From positions 1,685,143-1,749,142 of the forward strand of contig NC_045138.2 of assembly GCF_008831285.2 (NCBI RefSeq): a DNA stretch of 64,000 nucleotides, written 5' to 3'. The notes beneath the pieces were generated by a model. It was not told the origin of the DNA. It was given only the letters and a program-made list of their open reading frames with translations, and made no database searches. Position numbers and translations under genes: made by a program. This document shows positions 1 through 9,766 of the stretch, one piece after another. Origin of the DNA: Nymphaea colorata. Taxonomy: Eukaryota > Streptophyta > Magnoliopsida > Nymphaeales > Nymphaeaceae. Every line of letters begins with the position of its first letter. Position 1 is the first letter of the stretch.

Positions 1-756
1 CCCATTGTTCAAACACAATAGAGGATTTCCTATGACAAAACTATGGCAAGAGGGTCGTGTGAGAGATAGAGTGTCGCAAGGTGCCCGTTTCCACATTTAA
101 GATATACCTTCGTATGTGTCGCAGAACCAGAAGGCAGAAAGGCACTCGTATGTAGCGAACCGATTTTAAAGTATTTTTAAAAAAGTTTGAAAGGCACCAA
201 TATGTAATAAGAAAAAGTATATGCGAGCACTAAAATGCGAATAACTAAATTACACAACTTTGCGTGGTAGTTGCCCGTAAGGTTGGGCATCAGAAAAATG
301 TAAAAATCAAAGCCCCACATTAAAAATGGGCCGGGCCGGCCCGATGCCTAGGCTTAGTTGCCCGAGCTGCTTGGCTCCGCCTCTGGTGTCACAAGAATAT
401 GATGACTAAAGAAATGCACCTTGAATATTGTCACATAAAATGTGCAGATGTCAAAGTGCATATATAAATTTATTTTAGATCCATTTTTAAACCAATCTAT
501 TATTGATCATTCTAGGTTTTTTGTTACTCTGAATAACTTTTAAGAATGGGATATTAAAATGGTTCTTTTTGTAAGGAGGTGTTCGATGATGTGGGAGTTG
601 TGAAATTTTAGAATTAAATTATTTATTTTTGTGAAAATGAGAATTACATTATCAAATAAAGAATTTGATTTTGGAATTATAGGCTTATTATTGAATCAAA
701 ATTATAATTATATTCTGAAAGGTAAAATTATGATTCCAATATTTTAGAATTTTTTT
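1..756. other. AT-rich intergenic DNA, no gene seen
   Basis: No open frame here resembles a protein. Around 325-376 is a GC-rich palindromic patch (GGGCCGGGCCGGCCCG) inside AT-rich DNA; a similar GGCCCGG-rich patch recurs near 58.6 kb, which suggests a dispersed repeat end. From about 570 the sequence reads GGAGGTGTTCGATGATG, similar to MITE ends elsewhere in the window. Tandem unit 1 starts at about 757. Confidence 0.5.
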
Positions 757-1842
757 AATGATTTTAGTTCATTAATTTTATTAGTTTGAATTTATGGCTT
801 ATTGAACTGTCATTTTCAAATCAAAATTATGAGCTATCAAACACAAAGAGGAACTACAACTTAAATTTTTATTTCAATTTCATTAAAAGCAGAAATTTTG
901 TGTTTAAAAATTTGATTATAAAATCAAAATTCAAGTCCATCGAACGCCCCATAAGACATTCTACAAGCGGTTCATATACTGCCTTGAATTTCTTTGAAAC
1001 AGATATATGTAAAAATATAAATTTGGAAAAGATATGTTGCTTTTTTTCTACCTTTTGGGAAAAATCAACTGCATTTGTGTAAAAAAGTGGTAGTTATAAA
1101 AGGTTTTTAATTTTTAAACATGCATTTTAAGATTCATACTTTTTAGATAATGCACATTTTTATTTCAAAAGATTGAAATGGTTTACTCCTGAAGTTATAT
1201 TTTCATATTCTCGATTTTGTCTTACTGAACAAATTAAGGAAAAGTTAGAATTGTTTATGACATAATTTTACGTTAATATTAAAATAAACACTGATCTGCA
1301 AGAATGGATGAGATTAATTATAAATATATATTTATTGGCCCAACCTTACTCAGCCAAATAATAGCTATATATATATTTTCTTTAATCATAAATACTATTA
1401 TTTATATTTTTAAATTATAATTTGGCCGAGCTGTGGATACATTGGGTCCGCTGAGTAAAATTGAAAAATGGTTTCACCTTCCAAACAGAAACTAGCCCAT
1501 AATAAATATTATTAATTATTAAAAAATGACAATATTGTTTAGTGTTTAGAAAACGATAAATCATAACAAAATTTTAAAAGTTTATAATTATTCTTTCAAT
1601 TTTTGTTAGGAATTTTTCAAAGATTGATAGAAAATATTATTTTTTGATGTAAAATAACAAAAATTATAATTTTAAATGTAAGAAATAGTTTGGTAATCTT
1701 ATATTATTTTATGTAGGCCGTTTTATTTTTTTAACTTGAATGCTTTGATCTCGGATGTCTTGGAAGAGACTCAAACACTTAGCGTGAAAATCTAAAAGTT
1801 GAACCATAATTTATTATTTATTCAAATATTTGGCGATAACAC

Positions 1843-2774
1843 GTGTTCATTGCAAGCGCCATCCTCGGATCTCGATCACGGAATTGAGCGATTCTTTGGG
1901 GTGCCTTTGAATCACGGAGACCACCTTCAATCACGATTGGTTGACCTTCTTTTTCTTTTTTTCTAGCTTTTCTCCTTTCTTCATCCCTTCCATCTCTCTG
2001 ATCGCTAGCTGAAGAAGATCTCGCCTCATCCGCTTGCTTTCCTTCAATTCCTCGACTCAAATCTCGCGGTTGGTATTGTTCTTTTCCATTCCTTTTAACG
2101 AATTACTCGAAATCCAATTGATACTTCCTGAAACGTTATCAGAATTTTGGATAACTTTTTTAATGATGGACTCATTGTGGTCTGATTCTGGTTTGGAAGA
2201 GGGAAAACCCATAACCACGTCTTTTTCTTTCTTGAAGAGACTCTATCTTCGGCAATTAATGTTTCTGAATTTTTAGATCCGCTTCTTCGAGAAGGACAAA
2301 ATCAAAGTAGGCAATGCATTAAGTCTTTTCACGTATCGTTGAAGGGAAACTCCAGTCATGACCTTCACATGAGCAAATTCACCTCTTCTTTTCTTTTTCC
2401 CTGCTCGTTTACTAAAACTTTGCGAGATGCATATCATAGCTGGCTCAGTTGTAAATCGGTTAAAAATGTAGAAAATTACTTTTTTGAAAAGAAAGCACAT
2501 AAAAATTAATTAAAAATTAAAAAATAATTAAAAGCTGATATATGGCACCCTTGAATTGTCCATTGTATAAAATTGGTTTGCTATCTATGCGATTCAAATC
2601 GTTCGATCAGGCTGATTTTGACAACATTGGTTTATCATATAGTCTTTCTCTTAAAAAAAAAAATTATCATGATTGTCTACGTGAGATTGGGAGTCCATTT
2701 GAAATTGGCATAATTGATAAAGTTTTATTGCAGATTCAAGAACACTTAACTGTGTCCACTCATTTGGATTGAAA
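1843..2774 (+). promoter_or_regulatory. VHA-G 5' leader with an untranslated intron
   Basis: The leader runs from roughly 1840. Candidate donors lie at 2069 (CGCG|GTTGGT) or four bases later (GTTG|GTATTG). A clear acceptor (TTTTATTGCAG) ends at 2733, leaving 2734-2774 as the second untranslated segment before the ATG at 2775. Both donor candidates and the acceptor are conserved in the downstream copy (about 6847 and 7638), which supports a real leader intron. The transcription start is not defined. A long antisense open frame across 1818-2060 exists in both copies but looks like a by-product of the CT-rich leader. Confidence 0.6.
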
Positions 2775-3591
2775 ATGGAGAACATAAGGGCTCAGAGTCA
2801 GGGTGGCATTCAAGCATTGCTGGCAGCTGAACAGGAGGCCCAACAGATTGTTTCCAGTGCAAGAAATGGTCAGTATTAGAATTCAATTTCTTGTGATCTT
2901 CTCTAAATACTTTAACACACATTCACATAGGTTCCATTTATTTATGGAAAATATCATCACTTTTTGTGCAATAATTTACAAATTCCAACACAATGTTTTT
3001 CAGAAAATCCCTTAACCTATGATAGAGAGACAACATTTTTTTTATAAAATATAAGAATATATATTAGAATGGTCAGTATCAATGAGCTTTATATTCTTTT
3101 GTCATATTCTTTTATTAGATTTTATTATATCAATGGTCAGTAACTGTTGCTAAAGTATCAATAAAAAATATCATCATTTTTTATTAGATTTTAGAATGGT
3201 CAGTATCAACGAGCTTTATATATCAAACTTTTGCTGACCAGTAAGTGAAATATTGAGTCCTTGGGTGCAGACAAGAGTTCAACATATATTGAATCCGAGT
3301 ACAAAATCAATATTTTAGGATTTTGAGACCAATATTTATTTCCATTTAATATTGATAAGAATCTTAACATCATCGTATAGTAGCACTACCCAGTAAGAAC
3401 TCATTATCTTCTTATTAGGATGTTTATCTTATAAATGTTTCGTATATTCAGTGATATTTTGGAGATTTTTCTGGGGCAATGAAGTTTTATAAAAAAGTTG
3501 ATTATGGAAGTGAGAATATTCATTACCTTTTTTTTGTCTGCTTCATTTCTCAACGATCTTGCCAATGAAATTGCAAGCTTAGATGACTTGG

Positions 3592-3632
<41 letters not shown>

Positions 3633-4330
3633 CAGCAAAGATGGCGAGGCTGAAGCAAGCAAAACAAGAAGCAGAGAGAGAGATTGCAGCATTTCGAGCT
3701 CAATTAGAGGCTGAGCATCAAAAGAAGGTCTCTCTCTCTCTCTCTACACGCGCACACACACACACACACACACACCAAATGAAGAACTATAATTACATTA
3801 ATAGATAGGTATCTCAATTATGGTGATTTGTATAATTTTCAATATGAAAGATTAGTCCCTGACGTTTTAACAAATTTCTAAAATGATCATTAACACCAGA
3901 TTTAGGCTTTAATAAAAAAGATATTGGGCTAACAATATTATATCAGCTACTCTAACTAGCCCTGATATTGCACATATGAAAAATATGAATTCTTATGTTG
4001 ACCCTAAATTTTGACACATGAAGTGGAGAGGTCCAAAGTAAGCTGATGTTGAAATATTTAAAAAAATGCAAGAATTGATAGAGCCAATATGAAAAATTTG
4101 AATTTTTGAGATTTTCTGTTATTTTTTCTTATACTTCTCCTGGCATGATTATGATTCCACAAACGGGCTTATCTTTGTGATAACAGAACGCAGGAGATGC
4201 CAGCTTCGCTGTCAATTGGTTAGAACAGGAAACGGAGGCCAAGATCCAGAATTTGAAGAATGCATCTGCAGCAGTCTCTCAGGATATTGTCTCCATGATC
4301 ATGAAGCATGTAAAGACTGTCAAAGTTTGA
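2775..4330 (+). CDS. VHA-G: V-type proton ATPase subunit G, complete, 3 exons
   Basis: Exons 2775-2868, 3636-3727 and 4187-4330 join in frame (GCA codon split across the first junction, phase 0 at the second) to 109 aa, the usual length for plant subunit G (about 110). The product begins MENIRAQSQGGIQALLAAE, continues with the family core SARNAKMARLKQAKQEAE and ends with LEQETEAKIQNLKN...KHVKTVKV. It is highly charged, helical and without membrane segments. Subunit G pairs with subunit E to form peripheral stalks that hold the V1 catalytic head of the vacuolar/endosomal proton pump against rotation (family knowledge). The ATG was chosen because it gives the family N-terminus and follows the spliced leader. 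CT microsatellites flank exon 2 on both sides, and intron 1 holds three extra copies of the donor-like string. The linker before NWLEQET looks a few residues shorter than in Arabidopsis by memory. Confidence 0.93.
3596..3630 (+). repeat. (CT)n microsatellite serving as polypyrimidine tract
   Basis: About 35 bp of CT repeat end immediately before TTGCAG, the acceptor of VHA-G exon 2 at 3636. The repeat therefore occupies the polypyrimidine-tract position. A second, shorter CT run followed by CACA repeats (about 3728-3774) begins right at the exon 2 donor. Confidence 0.9.
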
Positions 4331-5397
4331 GTTTATTCCCACAGTCTCTTTCTTACGGATCTTTTCATTTACTTACCACTGATTCAAGAACATTAGCAAA
4401 GTGTTCATTTGGTTGTTTTAATGTTGATAAAGAATCAAAGGGAGGTTTAGATCTTTGCAAAAGCATGTGAGTAAATGAAGATCAAAAGCTTATTACTGCA
4501 ATCTCTAACATAATGGCCGAGTCAGAAATTTTTAGCTGAAAACTGCGGCTCAATTTTCAAACTTTCAAAATAATAACATGGCCGAGAGACAACAAGAAAT
4601 AATGGACCGATTATGTGAGTCCGTGTGGGCAAGTGCCCACTTCAAGAATGATACTTGGATGGCCTGACTGCACTTCTGTGAAAAAAATGAGCCATTTTTT
4701 GGAATCTTAAGCATCAAAGTGCGATCTCTCTGTTTTTTTTATATAGCAACGGATTTGATTAAAGAGAAGATTTTTCTCCAAAGGTATGCTTTTTCGTGAT
4801 ATGAAAGTAAGAGAATTGAAAACATTAGAGAATTCTGAAATCATAATTCCACCGACTAGGGTAGATCACAATTCCAGAACTTTGACTATGAAATGAGCAT
4901 ATAATTTGAGAACCAAAATCCTTTGTTTGATAACCAAATTCTTATTTGAGAAAACTAGAACAATGATCTAAAATTCCGTTGGTTCCAAGTGAATCAAACA
5001 CCCTTAATAATGGGCAATGAAAGCTGGCACTTAAACTTGGCAGTTTTGAAATAAAGAGATGCTCAAGAAAACTGTTTCTTGAAAACATCAATTTCTTAAA
5101 GAAAAAAATCCTCTGGAATTTTCATTTTGAAAAACCAATCGGATATGGCTCCTAGTCATACACCAACATAATATCAGTGAGCAAACTACTGAGTTGCCGA
5201 TACCTATATCGACAGTGACAACAATGATTTTAATTTAATTTGTGTAGAATTCTGAGGTTTGTAGCACACAAACTAAAAGTGAGTCTCGTTTCCGATTAGA
5301 GTTAAATAATGGGCGGAAACGATAATTTCACTAACCCAACGGAAACCTGAGAGAGGCCCAGGAGCCGTTACTCTACTTCCCATTTGTCCAGAAAATC
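4331..5397. other. VHA-G 3' flank with a MITE-like right end
   Basis: No coding signal is visible. From about 4808 the sequence is shared with unit 2 (8033 onward). The stretch ending near 5005 in GAATCAAACACCCTT resembles a MITE terminus. Its matching left end (GGGGTATTTGATG, about 7816) survives only in unit 2. The 3' untranslated region and polyadenylation site of VHA-G must lie early in this stretch but cannot be fixed. Confidence 0.45.
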
Positions 5398-5996
5398 TCA
5401 TTAATGGTTTTAATTCATTAATTTTATTAGTTTGAATTCATGGTTTATCCAACACATCATTTTCAAATCAAAATTCTGAACTATCAAACACAAAGAGGAG
5501 CTACAAATGAATTTCTTATTTCAATTCCATTAGAAGGAGAAATATTGTTTTTAGAAATTTAGTTATAAAATCAAAATTCAAGTTCATGGAACGCCCCATA
5601 AAACATTCTACAAGCGATGCTTTGATTTTCTTTGCAACTGATACATATAAAAATATAAATTTTGAAAAAGATGTGTTGCTTTTTTTTTCTACTTTTTGGG
5701 GAAAAATCAATTGCATTCATATAAAAAAAAAAGTTGTAGTTCTAAAAGGTTTTTAATTTTGAACATGCATTTTAAGATTTAGACTTTTCAGATAATACAC
5801 ATTTTTCATTTCAAAAGATCGAAATGGTTTATCCCTAAAGTTATATTTTCATATTCTCGATTTTATATTAGTGAACAAGTTAATGGAAAGTTAGACATTA
5901 TTTATGATATGATTTTACGTTAATATTAAAATAAACACTGATCTGTAAGAATTTATGACATTAATTATAAATATATATTTATGGGCCCAACCTGCC

Positions 5997-6001
<5 letters not shown>

Positions 6002-6047
<46 letters not shown>
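6002..6047. repeat. (AT)n microsatellite, about 46 bp
   Basis: This is an uninterrupted AT dinucleotide run in the promoter part of unit 2. At the matching place unit 1 (about 1355-1380) has only a short TATATATATA stretch, so the array grew after the duplication or shrank in unit 1. Confidence 0.95.
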
Positions 6048-6052
<5 letters not shown>

Positions 6053-6627
6053 AACAAGAATCTATTATAGTTTTATATATATATTATTATAAATACTATA
6101 TGCAAATTGAATATTTATTTTTATATTTTTAAATTATAATTTGGCTGAGCTGTGGATACAGTGGGTCCGCTGAGTACCCGCTGAATGTAAAATTGGAAAA
6201 TGGTTTCACCTTCCAGACACATACTAGCCGATAATAAAAATATTAATTATCAAAAAATTACAAAATTGTTTAGTATTAAGAAAATAATAAATCATAATAA
6301 AATTTTAAAAGTTTATAAATATTCTTTCAATTTTTGATAGAAAATTTCAAAGATTGATAGAAAATATTATTTTTTGATATAAAATAACAAAAAAAAATAA
6401 TTTTAAATACAAGAAATAGTTTGGTCATCTTATATTGAACGCTTTGATCTCGGATGGCTTGGAAGAGACTTCAATTATTAAGTGTCAAAATCTAAAAGTT
6501 GAACCACAATTTATTATTTATTCAAATATTAGGCGCGAAGCAGTTTATAACACATGCGTGCGGCATGAACGCCCTCTCCCTTCTACCCCTCTCTTTTCTG
6601 CCGGTGAGCGCCAGAAAACACGGTTCA

Positions 6628-7675
6628 TCGCAAGCGCCATCCTCGGATCTCGATCACGGAATCGAGCGATTCTTTGGGGTGCCTTTGAATCACGGAGACC
6701 ACCTTCAATCACAATTGCTTGACCTTCTTTTTCTTTTTTTCTAGCTTTTCTCCTTTCTTCATCCCTTCCATCTCTCTGATCGCCCGCTGAAGAAGATCTC
6801 GCCTCATCCACTTGCTTTCCTTCAATTCCTCGACTCAAATCTCGCGGTTGGTATTGTTCTTTTCCATTCCTTTTAATGAATTACTCTAAATCCAATTGAT
6901 ACTTCCTGAAATGTTATCAGAATTTTGGATAACTTTTTTAATGATGGACTCATTATGGTCTGATTTTGGTTTGGAAGAGGGAAAACCCATAACCACGCCT
7001 TTTTCTTTCTTCAAGGGACTCTATCTTCGGCAATTAATGTTTCTGAATTTTTAGATCCGCTTCTTCAAGAAGGACAAAATCAAAGTAGGCAATGCATTAA
7101 GTCTTATCATGTAATGTCATTCATTTTGCCCTTTGTTAGATGGATAGCATGAGGAAAAAAGTGTAAGATTTTCCTAATCGTTGAACGGGAAAATCCAGTC
7201 ATGACCTTCACGTCAGCAAATTCACCTCTTCTTTTCTTTTTCCCGGCTCGTTTACTAAAACTTTTCGTCTTCCTTTTCATTTTCCATCTCATGTTTAGTT
7301 TTGAATGTTTCCTATTTGCCCAGACTGGGAGATGCATATCATAGCTGACTCAGTTGTAAATCGGTTAAAAATATAGAAAATTACTTTTTTGAAAAGAAAG
7401 CACATAAAAATTAATTAATAATTAAAAATAATTAAAAGCTGATATATGGCACCCTTGAATTGTCCATTGTATAAAATTGGTTTGCTATCTATGCGATTCA
7501 AATCGTTCCATCAGGCTGATTTTGACAACATTGGTTTATCATTTAGTATTTTCTCTTAAAAAAAAAATTATCATGATTGTCTACGTTAGATTGGCGAGTC
7601 CATTTAAAATTGTAATAATTGATAAAGTTTTATTGCAGATTCAAGAACACTTAACTGTGTCCACTCGTTTGGATT
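6628..7675 (+). pseudogene. Orphan VHA-G promoter and 5' leader without coding exons
   Basis: This segment matches the VHA-G leader exon, leader intron and second untranslated segment, including the donor region near 6847 and the acceptor TTTTATTGCAG ending at 7638. No VHA-G codon follows. The sequence after 7675 repeats ATTCAAGAACACTT once more at about 7683 and then becomes unrelated AT-rich DNA. No VHA-G-like peptide appears in any frame downstream. If still active, the promoter would make a noncoding or read-through transcript pointing at the phospholipase D gene 2 kb downstream; that is inference. The leader of this copy is longer by about 85 bp (6541-6625). Confidence 0.75.
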
Positions 7676-7813
7676 ATTTGAGAATTCAAGAACACTTGCT
7701 TGTTTATAGTCACTAATTTTAGTTTATGTTGCACCCTATGAAAACAAAAAGGTTTGGATTTTTTTTTTAGAGTTTGTTTCAAGGGGCAATTTTGAGTTCT
7801 CTTATCCATATTC

Positions 7814-8231
7814 TTGGGGGGTATTTGATGTCTTAGAATTTTGATTCTGGAATCAAATTTACATAAACAAATTTCCACCTTAACCTGGAATTAAAATAAA
7901 AATTTTAGGTTCTATTTTTCCTTTGAGTTTGATGGTATGAAATTTTGATTGTTGAATTAAAATTTCTTGTTGTATGAAAAAGAAACTAAATTCTGGAATT
8001 CATGAATTAAAACATTCATATATTGTGTCCGGAAGAGAGTTGAAAACATTGCAGAATTTTGAAATCATCATTCCACTGACTAGGGTGGATCACAATTCCA
8101 TAACTTTGACTATGAAATGAGCATACAATTTGAGAATCAAATTCCTTTGTTTGATAACCAAATTCTTACTTAAAAAAACTAAAACAACGATCTAAAATTC
8201 CATTGGTTCCAAGTGAATCAAACAACCTTAA
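7814..8231. mobile_element. Possible MITE with GGGTATTTGAT/ATCAAACAACC ends
   Basis: The left end (GGGGTATTTGATGTC) and the right end (GAATCAAACAACCTT) are inverted and imperfectly matched, around an AT-rich body of about 418 bp without coding capacity. Unit 1 retains only the right part (about 4808-5008). The call rests on the termini alone; no target duplication was identified. Confidence 0.35.
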
Positions 8232-8610
8232 TATTGGGCAAAGGAAGCTGGCACTTAGACTTGGCAGTTTTGAAATGAAGAGATGCACAAGCAAACCATT
8301 TTTTGAAAACATCAATTTCTTATTAAAGAAAAATTTCTCTGGAATTTGAAAAACCAAACGGATATGGCTCGCAGTCATACACCAACATCATATCAGTGAG
8401 CAAACTACTGAGTTGCCGATACCTATATCGATAGTGACAACAATGATTTTAATTGAATGTGTAGAATAGTGAGGTTTGTAGCACACAAACTAAAAATGCG
8501 AGTCTCGTTTCGCATTAGAGTTAAATAGTGGGCGGAAACGAGAATTTCACTAACCTAACGGGAACCTGAGACAGGCCCAGAAGCCGTTACTTTACTTCCC
8601 ATTTGTCCCG

Positions 8611-9766
8611 TAAATCGGGTAAAGTTCGGTTGTCGGGTCCGACACCCGATCTATTTGCAGTCCACACTCCTCGAAAAGAGCGGCAACTGCAAAGGACGAC
8701 AGTTTCTTCAAGGACCATCCCCGGCAAAACCGTCGGCATGGAGTCAAGATTGCAGCCATCTTTTGGCTCGTCCTCGTCCGGTCAACCTCAGAGGAGAGGC
8801 TCCTTGGCTCCCCACTTTTCCTATTATTTCAATTTAGTCTGAAAGGTCCACTCATCTCGATCTCTCTGACGCGGTTCATTGACCAAAAATTCATGGCTGG
8901 CATTGTTTTTTCCGGATCCTTCTTGATCAATTTACTCAAAAACAACCGATGTTTGAGAATTTTTCAGCGGGACAATTCTTAGTGCTACATTTGAACAAAG
9001 ACAATAAATTCATTGGATGTCTAACTGGTCTGGATTTGTTCCTTACAATTCCATTTCGTTCAGAGGAAAAGAGGAAGCAGGTTAGCTGATTTGGCAACGT
9101 TCGTGTTGTCAATTTTGAGGATCAATCTTGCGAATTGATGACATTAGGTATGTGTAGCGTTGTTCATGCTTTTTTTATTTGTTCATCTTTCAGAACGAGT
9201 AAAATTTCTGACTGGTTTCAACTAAGGGGTAGTCCTTTGGTGGCTTCTAATTGTTATTAATGCGATCCATATAATGATCTCTACCCCGTCGTTGTCAACC
9301 TCGAGTAGATTACAATCAATGCGTTGGTTCAAGGTGACAATTGTCTTACAGGTTCTTCATTGTTTCCAAAGTATAGGGAAGAATGCTTCTGAATGTTAAT
9401 TGTTCTTAACTTGCAGGTGCGTTAGGAATAGGATGTTGATTTGGGATCAGAAATGGGGTCTGAAGATTTCCATAAGTGGTTCATTGAAAAGATTGACACT
9501 GGAGCAGGAAGTAATGGGCAGAGGGATTCTTTTTTTACCTGCGTAATCAATCAACTCATGTGGATCTTAACGATCAATTTCTTTTGCAGGCTTTCTTCAT
9601 GAGTTTTAATGGCGCCTGCATTCTTCAGCAAAAGCGTATTCATCAATGGCTTACTTTGGACTATGACATGTGTATGACCTAGAATGTGTGACTTTTTGTC
9701 TATTACCTTGGCGTGAAGACGGTCCTTGCAACCATTTCTCATAGCTTGAGAATTCTATCTGCATTG
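8611..9766 (+). promoter_or_regulatory. Phospholipase D upstream region and probable 5' leader
   Basis: This is the interval between the duplication and the phospholipase D start codon. A moderately GC-rich stretch (8600-8840) could include the transcription start and untranslated exon. An acceptor-like TTAACTTGCAG ends at 9415, so a leader intron is plausible. The open frame at 8603-8842 has no recognisable family and no clear codon signal, so I treat it as leader. Confidence 0.45.

Larger units (their letters stand above)
757..5393 (+). repeat. Tandem duplication unit 1, carrying intact VHA-G
   Basis: This segment aligns by eye with 5398-8610 in the same order and orientation. Paired landmarks include the left edge (TTCATTAATTTTATTAG at about 768 and 5413), the 5' leader (about 1843 and 6628), the leader intron acceptor (2733 and 7638) and the right edge (GGCCC...GCCGTTAC, about 5356 and 8575). 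Unit 1 is the longer copy because it keeps the coding exons (2771-4807 have no counterpart in unit 2). It lacks several short stretches present in unit 2: about 85 bp in the leader, and roughly 55 bp and 75 bp in the leader intron. The right edge of unit 1 meets the left edge of unit 2 within a few bases at 5393-5398, so the repeat is head to tail. Confidence 0.85.
5398..8610 (+). repeat. Tandem duplication unit 2, coding region lost
   Basis: This is the second copy of the VHA-G unit. Homology to unit 1 holds from 5398 to 7675 and from about 8033 to 8610. Between these, 7676-8032 (about 357 bp) stands where unit 1 has about 2037 bp including all three coding exons. The left breakpoint falls after CCACTCGTTTGGATT, which corresponds to 2770, just 4 bases before the VHA-G start codon. 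An (AT)n array at about 6002-6047 is specific to this copy. Confidence 0.85.

Noticed and set aside
786-1082. 98-aa frame in the left flank
   Set aside because: Composition is driven by AT-rich DNA (F, N, K, I), and the counterpart in unit 2 (about 5430-5710) does not preserve the frame.
3596-3630. CRISPR-like array of short repeats
   Set aside because: It is a dinucleotide microsatellite in a plant intron, without spacers.
8603-8842. Possible small protein upstream of PLD
   Set aside because: No family resemblance, and two overlapping frames are open equally well. It fits a GC-richer leader better.
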